Of a stretch of 64,000 nucleotides of DNA, positions 35,353 to 44,112 are shown piece by piece. The stretch covers positions 26,945-90,944 of the forward strand of contig CAYZBG010000008.1 of NCBI GenBank assembly GCA_964476565.1, in the 5' to 3' direction. The notes below the pieces were generated by a model that saw only the letters and a list, made by a program, of their open reading frames with translations, did not search any database and was not told the DNA's origin. Within the stretch, counting starts at the first letter, position 1. Each line of letters opens with the position of its first letter. Source of the stretch: CAMAXB01 sp964476565 (GTDB lineage Bacteria > Verrucomicrobiota > Verrucomicrobiia > Opitutales > Opitutaceae). The position numbers were made by a program, and so were the translations under genes.

Positions 35353-36378
35353 TCAATGGAGGGTGTGATACAGGGGGCGCAGCGGCAGCAGGCCGGCCCG
35401 TGCCGCCCAGGCGAGCCACCGTTGCCGGGCGGGGCGCAGCAGCCAGGCGTGCAGGGCGCGGGCGGCGTTGAGGCGCAGCCGGAAATGGCGGTTGAGGGCA
35501 CGGTGCACGTCCGCCGTGGTCTGCGACCAGGAGGAGGTGCGGCGGGCCCAGGCGGCGAGGGCCGGGGTCGCAAGGGCGGCGGACTGGAAGGCCATGGCCA
35601 TCCCGTTGCCGGTGAACGGCGGGATCATCGCCCACGCGTCGCCGAGCGCGAGTTGGCCGGGCGTGGCTCCGGCCGGGGTGAAGCCGAGGCCGGCCACGGC
35701 GCAACGGGAGTCAGGGTCGGTCTCCGCGTCCGCGAGGCGACGGGCGAGCCGGCCGAGCCCGGCGGCGTGCAGGTAGGCACCCAAAACGTCGCCCCGGGCC
35801 GGCGTCAGACCCGGACGTTGTGAGAATAAACCGGATACATTGACTTCGCCTCCTGGCAGGGCGCACAGGCCGACGTAGGCGCCGTCGCCGAGGTGAAGCT
35901 CCAGGCCGGCCGCAAGTGGCAGGTTGCGGACGTGCACCTTGAGGCCCAGCCAGCCCGAACGGCCGCGTCGGCGACCGTGGGCGAACACCCAGCCTTCGGC
36001 GCGCCCTGGGGCGGTGATCCGGCTGCGCTCGTGCAGACGACCGCCGGCGGCGCGAAACGCGCGGGCAAGGCGCGCGTCCAGCACCTGCCGGCTCAGGGCC
36101 AGCGCGGGCTCGGGCAGGATCTGCCGCCGCACCAACCGGTCGCGATGATGCCAGGCGACCTCCTCATGGCGGAGGGCGTCGGCGAGAAACGGATCGAGGC
36201 CGAGCCGGCTTCGCGTCCAGGCGTCGAGCCCGGCGATGAATTCACCGCAGACGCGGTGCCGCGGATACGTTCCCGCCTCGTGCAGGTCGACGTCGAGGTC
36301 GAGGCGGCGCAGCGCAAGTCCGAGGGAAAGGCCCGCCAGTCCGCCGCCGACGATCGTGACCGGGCGCGCAGGGCTCAT
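35353..36378 (-). CDS. FAD-dependent oxidoreductase of the type III PKS cluster
   Basis: A 341-residue flavoprotein of the geranylgeranyl-reductase/aromatic-hydroxylase group. The FAD-binding loop is VGGGLAGLSLGLALRR (10-25), followed by the HEAGTYPRHRVCGEF segment. A second FAD site is LGDAWAMIPPFTGNGMAMAFQSA. It likely hydroxylates or oxidises the polyketide made by the neighbouring synthase, as SrsC does with alkylresorcinols; this is inference. Its ATG overlaps the methyltransferase stop by 4 bp and it lies 15 bp before the PKS gene. Confidence 0.85.
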   Translation of the reverse strand: MSPARPVTIVGGGLAGLSLGLALRRLDLDVDLHEAGTYPRHRVCGEFIAGLDAWTRSRLGLDPFLADALRHEEVAWHHRDRLVRRQILPEPALALSRQVLDARLARAFRAAGGRLHERSRITAPGRAEGWVFAHGRRRGRSGWLGLKVHVRNLPLAAGLELHLGDGAYVGLCALPGGEVNVSGLFSQRPGLTPARGDVLGAYLHAAGLGRLARRLADAETDPDSRCAVAGLGFTPAGATPGQLALGDAWAMIPPFTGNGMAMAFQSAALATPALAAWARRTSSWSQTTADVHRALNRHFRLRLNAARALHAWLLRPARQRWLAWAARAGLLPLRPLYHTLH

Positions 36379-37022
36379 GGCTCGAGCCGATGGGCGACCA
36401 GCCGGTAGGCGCCAAAGAAGGTGCAGCCGATCTCCCAGCGCCACCGCGCGGGCGAAAGCCCGAGCTGCCGGGGGAGCTCGTCGTCGAGGAAGCCGGCGGC
36501 GATGCTCACATGGCCGTCGTGGCGGCTGATATGATTCGCACCGAACAAAGGAGCGGCGAGGGCGAAGAGGCGTTGCGAACGCCGCCGTCGGGCCGGTTCG
36601 CAGAAGACGAGCAGCCGGGCGTGGGCGTCGAGGTGGGCTCCGAGGTCGGCGAGGGATTCCGGCGGGAATTGATGCAGGATCATGTTGCCCATGACGACCC
36701 GGTAGCAGGCCCAGTCGGAGAACTGTTCGAGGTCGGCCTGATGCCAGTTGCGCCCGGCCGGCCAGTCCCGCGGTTGCGGCCACAGGTCGAGTCCGTCAAT
36801 TTGCGGACCATGCGAGGCGAGTTCGTTGGCAAGTTCGCCGAGCCCGGCGCCGAGTTCGAGCACGCGTTCGTCCGCTTCGACCAGCGGGGGCAGGGTGCGG
36901 ACAAACCAGCGCACGTTGCCCATGAAGGCGTTGATCAGGCGCAGATCGCGCCGGTTGTGGAGGGCGTCGGGGTGATGATGCGGCAGCGAATCGAGCAGTT
37001 CCGGGACGAGGCGGCGTTCCAC
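36375..37022 (-). CDS. Class I methyltransferase of the type III PKS cluster
   Basis: A protein of 215 residues with motif I VLELGAGLGELANEL (54-68) and GLDLWPQP as motif II. The N-terminus ERRLVPELLDSLP and then DALHNRRDLRLINAFMGN resembles methyltransferases found beside type III PKS and FAD genes. No ATG is near this point; the GTG at 37020-37022 is proposed as start. An ATG at 37190 would overlap the adenosyltransferase gene by 61 bp and adds unconserved sequence. It overlaps the FAD gene by 4 bp. Its probable job is to O- or C-methylate the phenolic product. Confidence 0.8.
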   Translation of the reverse strand: MERRLVPELLDSLPHHHPDALHNRRDLRLINAFMGNVRWFVRTLPPLVEADERVLELGAGLGELANELASHGPQIDGLDLWPQPRDWPAGRNWHQADLEQFSDWACYRVVMGNMILHQFPPESLADLGAHLDAHARLLVFCEPARRRRSQRLFALAAPLFGANHISRHDGHVSIAAGFLDDELPRQLGLSPARWRWEIGCTFFGAYRLVAHRLEP

Positions 37023-37129
37023 GAGGAGGAGGGTATGCGGGAGCGGGTTGCGGTCAAATGATCGGCACGCTCGCCGGGATTTTCTCCGGTCGAGAGCGTC
37101 CTGCGGATCGGATCGAACCGATCGGGGAC

Positions 37130-37660
37130 TTAAGCCTCCGCTTGCCTGGCCATCAACCAGAGCAGATCGGCCACCCGGTTGGTGTAGCACACGAGAACGG
37201 GTCGGACGGAGCGGCCGTGGGCAGGCAGGGAGGCGAGCCGGCGTTCGGCGCGCCGGGCGACGGTGCGGGCCAGATCGAGCGCGGCGGCGTGGAGATTGGC
37301 TCCCGGGGTAGCCCAGCCGTCGAAGCGCGGTTTGCTCGCCTCGATGGCGGCGAGGGCGGCGTCGAGTCGGGCGAGGTCGGCGTCGCCCAGCTTGCGAAAG
37401 CCCGACGCCTGATAGCGGGCGAGGTCGGTCTCCGCACAGGCGAGCTCACCCATGAATGCCACGAGATCGTGCTGAATTCGTTCCAATTCGGCGCGCCGAT
37501 CCGCGTCGCTGCAGGTCGCCTTGGCGAAGCCGAGGGCGGCGTTCAATTCGTCGAACGCGCCCACGGCTTCGATCTGGGGATGATCCTTTGCCACCCGCTG
37601 GCCGTAGAGCAGGCTGGTGGTGCCGTCGTCTCCGGTGCGGGTGGCAATGCTGCGCGACAT
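37130..37660 (-). CDS. Cob(I)yrinic acid a,c-diamide adenosyltransferase, PduO type
   Basis: A 176-residue enzyme transferring adenosyl from ATP to cob(I)alamin to form adenosylcobalamin. The N-terminal ATP loop is ATRTGDDGTTSLLYGQRV (6-23), then EAVGAFDELNAALGFAK, and the C-terminal helix block RTVARRAERRL and TNRVADLLWLMAR. All match PduO-type (not CobA or EutT) ATRs. It starts 24 bp after the end of the Gfo/Idh/MocA gene. No B12-dependent enzyme is in view. Confidence 0.92.
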   Translation of the reverse strand: MSRSIATRTGDDGTTSLLYGQRVAKDHPQIEAVGAFDELNAALGFAKATCSDADRRAELERIQHDLVAFMGELACAETDLARYQASGFRKLGDADLARLDAALAAIEASKPRFDGWATPGANLHAAALDLARTVARRAERRLASLPAHGRSVRPVLVCYTNRVADLLWLMARQAEA

Positions 37661-37684
37661 GGGAAAGGCGCGGGCAGCGGTGGC

Positions 37685-38761
37685 TCAGGCGATCTTGCGG
37701 GCGGCCAATTGCGCGCGCAGGCAGAGCTCGGCGGCCTTGAAGGTGTGCGCCTGGGTCATGGCGCGGTCGGTGCGGTTCAGGCAGTCGAGCACGAGCTGGC
37801 CAAAGTAGCGGAAGCCGACCTTGCCCGTGACGTTCATCGCGTGCTCGCCCTTCTCATCGACGAGAAACACGTGGTCGCCCTGGCTGTCGCGGCCGACATC
37901 GAGGTACTTGCGCAGTTCGATGTAGCCCTTGGTGCCGAGGATGACGGTGCGGCCGTCGCCCCAGGTGCGCAGGCCGTCGGGCGTGAACCAGTCCACGCGG
38001 ATGTAATTTGACGTGCCGTTGTTGCCCAGCAGGGACGCCTCGCCGAAGTCCTCGAACTCGGGATGGTCCGGGTTGGCGTAGTTGGCCACGGCAGCCTGGG
38101 TGACGGTTGCGTCCGTCGCGCCGGTGTAGGTGAGGAACTGTTCGAACTGATGGCTGCCGATGTCGCAGAGGATGCCGCCGAACTTGGCCTTCTGGAAAAA
38201 CCAAGCCGGGCGCGAAGCCTTGTTGAGGCGGTGCGGCCCGAGTCCGATCACCTGCAGCACGCGGCCGATGGCGCCGGCCTGCACGAGATCCGTGGCGTAC
38301 ATCGCGCTCTCCACATGGAGGCGTTCGCTGAAATAGACGGCGTACTTGCGGCCGGTGCGGGCGACGACGGCCTTGGCCTGGTCGAGCTGGTCGAGCGAGG
38401 TGAAGGGAGTCTTGTCGGTGAAGTAGTCCTTGCCGGCCTCCATGACCTTGCAGCCGATCGGACCGCGATCGCTGGGCACGGCGGCGGCGGCCACGAGATG
38501 GATCGCCTTGTCGGCGAGGATCTCGTCGAGCGAGCGGGCCACCTGAACGTCCGGGAACTTCTTGCGGAAGGCGTCCACCTTGGCGGGATCCGGGTCGTAG
38601 ACCCACTTGAGCTGGGCTCCGGCCTCGACGAGTCCATTGCACTGGCCGTAGATGTGGCCGTGGTCGAGGTGGGCGGCGGCGAAGATGAATTCACCGGGTT
38701 TCACCACGGGGCTGGGTTTGCCCTGCGGGGCGTAGTTCATTCCGTCGGATTTTTGGCTCAT
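37685..38761 (-). CDS. Gfo/Idh/MocA family oxidoreductase
   Basis: A 358-residue oxidoreductase. Unlike the usual GxGxxG start, the N-terminus has AAAHLDHGHIYGQCNGLVEAG, a variant loop seen in a subgroup common in Verrucomicrobia and Planctomycetes. It continues with WVYDPDPAKVDAF, LVAAAAVPSDRG and the EKP-like position TDKTPFTSLDQL. The C-terminal domain has GGILCDIGSHQFEQFL with conserved Asp and His residues. Substrate unknown; probably a sugar or inositol derivative. It lies 15 bp after the deformylase stop and is likely cotranscribed with it. Confidence 0.82.
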   Translation of the reverse strand: MSQKSDGMNYAPQGKPSPVVKPGEFIFAAAHLDHGHIYGQCNGLVEAGAQLKWVYDPDPAKVDAFRKKFPDVQVARSLDEILADKAIHLVAAAAVPSDRGPIGCKVMEAGKDYFTDKTPFTSLDQLDQAKAVVARTGRKYAVYFSERLHVESAMYATDLVQAGAIGRVLQVIGLGPHRLNKASRPAWFFQKAKFGGILCDIGSHQFEQFLTYTGATDATVTQAAVANYANPDHPEFEDFGEASLLGNNGTSNYIRVDWFTPDGLRTWGDGRTVILGTKGYIELRKYLDVGRDSQGDHVFLVDEKGEHAMNVTGKVGFRYFGQLVLDCLNRTDRAMTQAHTFKAAELCLRAQLAARKIA

Positions 38762-38776
38762 GGGATAAGAAGACGT

Positions 38777-39352
38777 TCAGGATGTACCGGACGCGGAGGC
38801 GTCCTTGGTGAGTTTCGCCAGTTCCTTCACGGCCGGGTCGATGCTGGCACGGACTTTTTTGTCCATCCGGTCAATGAACAGGACGCCGTTGAGATGATCG
38901 ACCTCGTGTTGCACGCAGCGCCCGAGCAGGCCGTTGCAGACGAGCACGTGTTTGCCGCCCTCAAGATCTTGGAACTCCACACGGATCGCGTCGGGCCGCT
39001 CGACGTCGCCGCGGATGTCGGGGAAGGAGAGACAGCCTTCCTCGTACGAGGTCTCCGGACCCGGGAGCACCGTGACGACCGGATTGACGAGGGCGGCGGG
39101 CATCCAGAGATCGAGCGGCGATTTCTTGCCGTCCAACTCCCAGTTAAAATCGCGTTTGGCCACAGTCAGGTCGATGACGCAGAGCTGCAGGGCGCGTCCA
39201 ATCTGCTGCGCGGCGAGGCCGATGCCCTCGGCGTGGTGCATCGTGGCCACCATGTCATCGGCGAGCGAGGCCAGCGCATCATCGAACACGGTGACTTTTG
39301 CACCTTTCTTGCGCAGAATGGGATCGTTGTAGTGAACAATTTTGAGCGCCAT
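38777..39352 (-). CDS. def: Peptide deformylase
   Basis: A 191-residue metalloenzyme that removes the formyl group from new proteins. The three motifs are intact: GIGLAAQQIG (43-52), EGCLSFP (105-111) with metal ligand Cys107, and QHEVDHLNG (148-156) with His149, Glu150 and His153. The ATG at 39350-39352 gives the standard MALKIVHYNDPILRKK start. It is followed 15 bp later by the Gfo/Idh/MocA gene and diverges from the unknown membrane gene over 62 bp. Confidence 0.95.
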   Translation of the reverse strand: MALKIVHYNDPILRKKGAKVTVFDDALASLADDMVATMHHAEGIGLAAQQIGRALQLCVIDLTVAKRDFNWELDGKKSPLDLWMPAALVNPVVTVLPGPETSYEEGCLSFPDIRGDVERPDAIRVEFQDLEGGKHVLVCNGLLGRCVQHEVDHLNGVLFIDRMDKKVRASIDPAVKELAKLTKDASASGTS

Positions 39353-39414
39353 GGGTCCGTGGGCGGGGAGCGGCAACGGTGGGTTTGCCATCGCTGCGCC
39401 GCAACCCGATAGTG

Positions 39415-41097
39415 ATGCCAATGTCCGACCCTTCCCCGACTCGAAACCGCGGCGTGCCGGCCGTGGTCTGGTTGCTGGCCGGCCTGATCGTTGCAGGGTC
39501 GGCGTGGCTGCTGCCGGTGAACCTGAAGTCGGTCACGCCCGCGTTGTTGCAAGCGGCCGGCCGTGGCACGCCGGGCGTTGCCGCGTTGGGCGAAAACTTG
39601 CTCGAGGCGGAAAAGCTGGGTCCGGCCGCACTCGTGCGGGCGACGGCGGAGGCGGTCGGCGATCCCGGGGCGCCGGCGTTGGCCGACCGTTTGGCGCGCG
39701 AGGCCGGACGCATGCCCGAGTTGGTCGCGTGGGGCGGCTGGGATCCGTTTCTCGATCCGTTGTTCAACCTCAAGGAGAACACGGGTCGCACGGAGAGCAC
39801 GCCGGTGCTCGCCTTCTTCATCACCCGGGATGCCCGCGACGCGTTGCGCAGCTACCTGGCCAACTCGCGTTCGCAAGGCGTGCAGGCGTTGCTCGCGACG
39901 CGCGAGATCGACCGGACCCAGCGCTTCGTGCCTGCGGCGCGGGCCGGAGGCCAGACGCTCGAAGCGGTGATTCTGCTCACCGCGCTGCTCTACCAAGGCG
40001 AGCATTTCTCCGGCTCGCTCCAGCGCGAACTGCGGGCGCTCGCCGATGCTGCCGTAACCGCCGGAGAACTCGGTGACCTCGAACTCTTCTATCTCGACCT
40101 GCTCGCCCTGGGCCGCCGGCTGGACTGGACGCAGCTGAGCGAACTGCTGCGCCGCAGCGACAGCGTCCGCACCGTGGGTGAGTTTGCGCATCTCGGCCGC
40201 GTGGCACCGGACGAACTGCCGTTAATCTACACCGCGGCGCTCTTCTCAAACTCGGCCGATGGCGTGGCCGCGTTCCTTCTGCGATTCGGTCGTCCGGGCG
40301 TCGAGGACCTGCGTCTGGCGCTCGGGGCCGGCCAGGGCGCGGTGCGGCAGCTGCTCGCGCGCCAGGTGCCGGTGAACCGCGATGCCGGGCCCACGCTCGG
40401 TGCGGCGGCGGAGTTCGGCCTCGTCTATCCGAAGATGGCGCTGGGGCTGCGCTATCTGGGCTTTTTCATCGGAGCCTTTCTGCTCTACCGCGGTCTGGAG
40501 GTGCTGTTCGCCCTGCGCGCGGCCCTGGGGTCGCTTCCCCGCATGTCGAGTGGCGTACTCGCGTTGCTCACCGCCGCGCTGCTCGTTCTCGCCACCGAAC
40601 CGTTCCTGCTCAAGGCCGCGCCGCTTTCCGAATTTCAGATCAAACTCTCCGTGCCGGTGCTCGCCAACCTGGCGGACCCGGATTCCCTTCAACCGACCCC
40701 TGCCACGCTCGCCATGGATACACGCACCCTTGTCTCGATCGGATTCTTCGCCGCCCTCCAGGTCGGCATGTACCTCATCTGCCTGATGAAGATCAGCGAG
40801 ATCTCGCGTCAGTCGCTCCCGCCGCTGGTGAAGCTCCGCCTGATGGAAAATGAGGAGAACCTTTTCGACGGCGGTCTCTACCTCGGCATCGGCGGCACGG
40901 CGGCGGCCCTCGTTCTCCAGGTCCTCGGGCTGATCGAGCCCAACCTGCTGGCCGCCTATTCCTCCAACCTGTTCGGCATCACCTGCGTGGCGCTGGTGAA
41001 GATCCGCCACGTACGGCCGTACAAGTACAAGCTCATCATGGAAAGCCAGGCCGCCGCGGTCCCCCCCGCCGTCGCCTCGCAGCCGGTCGCGTCATGA
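39415..41097 (+). CDS. Large membrane protein of unknown function, paired with coiled-coil gene
   Basis: A 560-residue protein (558 if the ATG at 39421 is used). It has one N-terminal helix (about 17-34), a long soluble helical region of about 300 residues that would be outside the membrane, then four to five helices near 350-372, 384-402, 442-465 and 488-535. The soluble part is leucine- and alanine-rich and could be a helical-repeat fold. I recognise no family. It overlaps the next gene by 4 bp (ATGA at 41094-41097), so the two products are probably made together and may form a complex. Confidence 0.75.
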   Translation: MPMSDPSPTRNRGVPAVVWLLAGLIVAGSAWLLPVNLKSVTPALLQAAGRGTPGVAALGENLLEAEKLGPAALVRATAEAVGDPGAPALADRLAREAGRMPELVAWGGWDPFLDPLFNLKENTGRTESTPVLAFFITRDARDALRSYLANSRSQGVQALLATREIDRTQRFVPAARAGGQTLEAVILLTALLYQGEHFSGSLQRELRALADAAVTAGELGDLELFYLDLLALGRRLDWTQLSELLRRSDSVRTVGEFAHLGRVAPDELPLIYTAALFSNSADGVAAFLLRFGRPGVEDLRLALGAGQGAVRQLLARQVPVNRDAGPTLGAAAEFGLVYPKMALGLRYLGFFIGAFLLYRGLEVLFALRAALGSLPRMSSGVLALLTAALLVLATEPFLLKAAPLSEFQIKLSVPVLANLADPDSLQPTPATLAMDTRTLVSIGFFAALQVGMYLICLMKISEISRQSLPPLVKLRLMENEENLFDGGLYLGIGGTAAALVLQVLGLIEPNLLAAYSSNLFGITCVALVKIRHVRPYKYKLIMESQAAAVPPAVASQPVAS

Positions 41098-42485
41098 ACC
41101 GCACCCTCCTTCTCATTCTCTGCGATTTTCTCCTGCTCAACATCCTCGCGTTGACCAGTTGGGAGAAGGCCGAGCCGGCCCGCACCCCGCCGCAACCGGT
41201 CGCGCCCGCGGACCCGGCTGAAGGCGCGGGCACCGTGGAGCAGGACCTCGTCGAGGTCATGAAACTTTCCCTCGAGGACGAGCGTGCGCAGCGCGAACAG
41301 CTGGCCTCGCAGTTGCAGTCGACCGAGGCGAATCTCGCCGAGCGCGAGCAGAACCTCGCCGGTCTCCAGCAGGAGAAGGCGCAGCTCGATGCCGCCCTTG
41401 ACCAGACGCGCCGGAGTGCGGTGGAGCTCGCCCAGCAGGTTCAGGCCGCCCGCGAGGATGCCTCGATGTCGAAGGAGCGTCTGGCCCAGTTGCAGCGCGA
41501 CCTGGAGCAGCGCGAGGCCGAGGCGACGCGTCAGCGGGAGGCCCTGCAGAAATTGGAGCAGGCGCAGACGGAGGCCCGTGAGCGGATCGAAACGCTCAAC
41601 GTTGCGGTGCGGGTTGCCGAGCAGGAGAAGGTGCTGCTGCGCGAGACGGCCGAGACGTTTCGCCAACAGGCCGAGGCGGAGCGGATCGAGCGCATCAAGG
41701 TGCAGGAGACGACGACCGAACTGGCCCAGGGTGTCGGCCAGCTGGCCGAGCGTTCCGCCGACCTCTCGCGCGAGATCCGCGACAACCGGCCGATCAATGC
41801 CAACGTGCTCTACAGCGATTTCCTCGCGAACCGGGTGCAGACGACGTTTGCCGCCCGCCGCGATGCCCTGCTCGGCCCGCTGACCGCGCCACCGGCCCAG
41901 ACCCGCACGCTCTTCGTCACGGATGGCTCCATGACATATGCGATCCTGCATATCGACGATACGCCGTTTGTGCTCTCGATGCCCCAGGACTGGACGCGAG
42001 TGGAGGTCGGTTTCGCCAAGGCGACTTACCGCACCTCAGCGGCTTCCTTGGGCTTCCTCGCCCTCGATCCCCGCGTCGTGGCCATCCCGGTGGATCCGGC
42101 GCAGATCGTCGCGCTCGGTGTCAGGGTGTACAATCTCGCCGCCGATCCCTTCAAATTTCCCGACGCCCTGCTCATCAGCAGCGGCGGCGCCGGTTATGGC
42201 GAGGTGCCCTTCAAGCTGGATCCCGGCAACCCCAACTACGTGCGGATGGACAACCGGCTGGTGCGGCGACTCATGGGGGACTTTTCCCCGTCCCGCGGCG
42301 ATCTCGTGCTCAGCAAGTCGGGCGAACTGCTCGGCCTGATGGTCAACGGCGACCACTGCGTCATCATCAGCAACCTGCAGCTTGCCCGGACCTTTGCTAC
42401 CGGGGATACATCCGGTGCACGGACGTCCGAGATTTTCTCCGACCTTGGGGCGCGGGTTCGCCGGCTGCCGTCGCGCTTGCAGTAA
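41094..42485 (+). CDS. Membrane-anchored coiled-coil protein with C-terminal beta domain
   Basis: A 463-residue protein. The N-terminus MNRTLLLILCDFLLLNILAL is a signal anchor. A long heptad-rich coiled coil (about 45-225, rich in Gln, Glu, Ala) follows. The last 200 residues are beta-rich: NANVLYSDFLANRVQTTF, TYAILHIDDTPFVLSM and SRGDLVLSKSGELLGLMVN. The end resembles the S1-type trypsin fold near its GxSGG site but without a clear Ser nucleophile, so it could be a degenerate protease-like domain; that is speculation. It is coupled to the membrane gene before it. Confidence 0.75.
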   Translation: MNRTLLLILCDFLLLNILALTSWEKAEPARTPPQPVAPADPAEGAGTVEQDLVEVMKLSLEDERAQREQLASQLQSTEANLAEREQNLAGLQQEKAQLDAALDQTRRSAVELAQQVQAAREDASMSKERLAQLQRDLEQREAEATRQREALQKLEQAQTEARERIETLNVAVRVAEQEKVLLRETAETFRQQAEAERIERIKVQETTTELAQGVGQLAERSADLSREIRDNRPINANVLYSDFLANRVQTTFAARRDALLGPLTAPPAQTRTLFVTDGSMTYAILHIDDTPFVLSMPQDWTRVEVGFAKATYRTSAASLGFLALDPRVVAIPVDPAQIVALGVRVYNLAADPFKFPDALLISSGGAGYGEVPFKLDPGNPNYVRMDNRLVRRLMGDFSPSRGDLVLSKSGELLGLMVNGDHCVIISNLQLARTFATGDTSGARTSEIFSDLGARVRRLPSRLQ

Positions 42486-42554
42486 CCTTAGATAGCGCGG
42501 CGCATCGGGCCGCAGGTCATCTCCTCCGGTCGGCCGCGCCCGGGGGACAATCGC

Positions 42555-44042
42555 TTATGGCGAGGCGAACACCTCGCCGGTACGCGAGGTGACCGCCCAG
42601 CGGTAGAGCTCGACGTAGCGTTCGGCACTGCGGCGCCAACTGAAGTCGCGCGCCATGCCGCGTCGGCGCAGCCCCATGAATTCCCGCGGCCGGTCGTAGT
42701 ATGTCGCGCAGGCCCAACCAAGCGTGTCGTAGAGCGCCGCAGCCGTGGCATCGTTGAAGCGGAAGCCGGTGCCGGTATCCTTGCCCTCGATGTATTGGTC
42801 CACGGTGTCGGCCAAGCCGCCGGTCGCACGCACGATCGGCGGGGTGCCGTAGCGCATGGCGTACATCTGAGTGAGGCCGCACGGTTCGGAACGGCTCGGC
42901 ATGACGAAGGCGTCGCTGCCGGCCTGGATCAACCGGGCGAGACTGCCGTCGAAGCCGATGTGAACCCCGACGCGGCCCGGATAGCTTGCCGCGAGATGGC
43001 GAAACGCATGTTCCAGACCCGCTTCGCCGGAGCCGAGCAGCGCGACCTGCACATGCATGTGATCGAGGACGCGGGGCAGGGCGTCGGCGAGCAGGTCGAG
43101 TCCCTTCTGGGTGGCGAGCCGCGAGACTACGCCGAACAGCAGCACGTGCGGATCGACGTTGAGATCGAGGCGGGTCTGCAGCGCGGCCTTGCAGGTGGCT
43201 TTGCCGGACAGATCGCCGGCATGGTACCGCGCCGGCAGATGCCGGTCGTGCGCGGGATCCCACGACGTGGTGTCGATGCCATTGAGGATGCCGACGAGGT
43301 CGGCGCCGCGAAAGTTCAACACGTCGTGCAACCCGCAACCGCCGTCGGGACGGCGCACCTCTTCGGCGTAGGTCGGACTCACGGTGGTCAGCTTGGTCGC
43401 GTGGTAGAGTCCCGCCTTGGTCATGTTGACCGCCCCGGCGGCTTCGATGCTGTCGGCGCGAAACTCGCTCCACGGGATGCGCGCAAACTCCACCGCCGCC
43501 CGATCCGCGTAGCCTTGGTACTCGAGGTTGTGGATGGTGTAGACGGTCGCGCACCGGCCGAGGCGCGAGGGGCGGAGGGTGGTGTTGAGCAGGACGGGTA
43601 CGAACCCGGTCGTCCAGTCGTGGCAATGGATCACGTCGGGAATCCAGTCGAGCTGCTCGCACAGCGTCAGGGCGCCGCGGCAAAGAAAAATGAAGCGCTG
43701 GTCATTGTCGGCATGCGCCCCCCAGGGGCCGGTGTAGACCTCCGGACGGGCGAAGAACGCGTCATGCTCCAGGAAATACACCGGGACCCGTGCGCCGGGC
43801 AGCATGGTCTGCCAGGTGCGGGCCCACCGGGTGAACGCGCCGACTTCGACGCCGAGCGGCTCGTTACGCGGCTGCCATTCGCCTTCGACCTTGAGCGAGC
43901 CATAGGCGGGGCAGATGATGCGCACGTCGTGGCCGAGGGTCGCGAGCTCCTTGGGCAGAGCGCCAACCATGTCGGCGAGGCCGCCGACTTTGACGAACGG
44001 TTCGACCTCGGGAGTAACGAAAAGGACCTTCAGCGGACGCAC
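42555..44042 (-). CDS. glgA: Glycogen synthase (ADP-glucose type)
   Basis: A 495-residue GT5 glucosyltransferase that extends alpha-1,4-glucan from ADP-glucose. The donor motif KVGGLAD (18-24) is present, with HCHDWTTGFVPVLL, TIHNLEYQGY, the GILNGIDTTSWDP block and the late PSRSEPCGLTQMYAMRYGTPPIVRATGGLADTV region with its catalytic Glu. Length is normal. It is followed by 69 bp shared with the convergent coiled-coil gene, and a HAD phosphatase starts 70 bp upstream on the same strand. Confidence 0.95.
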   Translation of the reverse strand: MRPLKVLFVTPEVEPFVKVGGLADMVGALPKELATLGHDVRIICPAYGSLKVEGEWQPRNEPLGVEVGAFTRWARTWQTMLPGARVPVYFLEHDAFFARPEVYTGPWGAHADNDQRFIFLCRGALTLCEQLDWIPDVIHCHDWTTGFVPVLLNTTLRPSRLGRCATVYTIHNLEYQGYADRAAVEFARIPWSEFRADSIEAAGAVNMTKAGLYHATKLTTVSPTYAEEVRRPDGGCGLHDVLNFRGADLVGILNGIDTTSWDPAHDRHLPARYHAGDLSGKATCKAALQTRLDLNVDPHVLLFGVVSRLATQKGLDLLADALPRVLDHMHVQVALLGSGEAGLEHAFRHLAASYPGRVGVHIGFDGSLARLIQAGSDAFVMPSRSEPCGLTQMYAMRYGTPPIVRATGGLADTVDQYIEGKDTGTGFRFNDATAAALYDTLGWACATYYDRPREFMGLRRRGMARDFSWRRSAERYVELYRWAVTSRTGEVFASP

Positions 44043-44112
44043 GGCTCGGAGGAAATCCGATGGGCCAAGAGGTGCCGAGCGAAAAAGCGGTGGTTACCCG
44101 ACCGGCGACCGG

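Noticed and set aside
37023..37190. ATG start at 37190 for the PKS-cluster methyltransferase
   Set aside because: It would overlap the adenosyltransferase gene by 61 bp and the added 56 residues look non-conserved.
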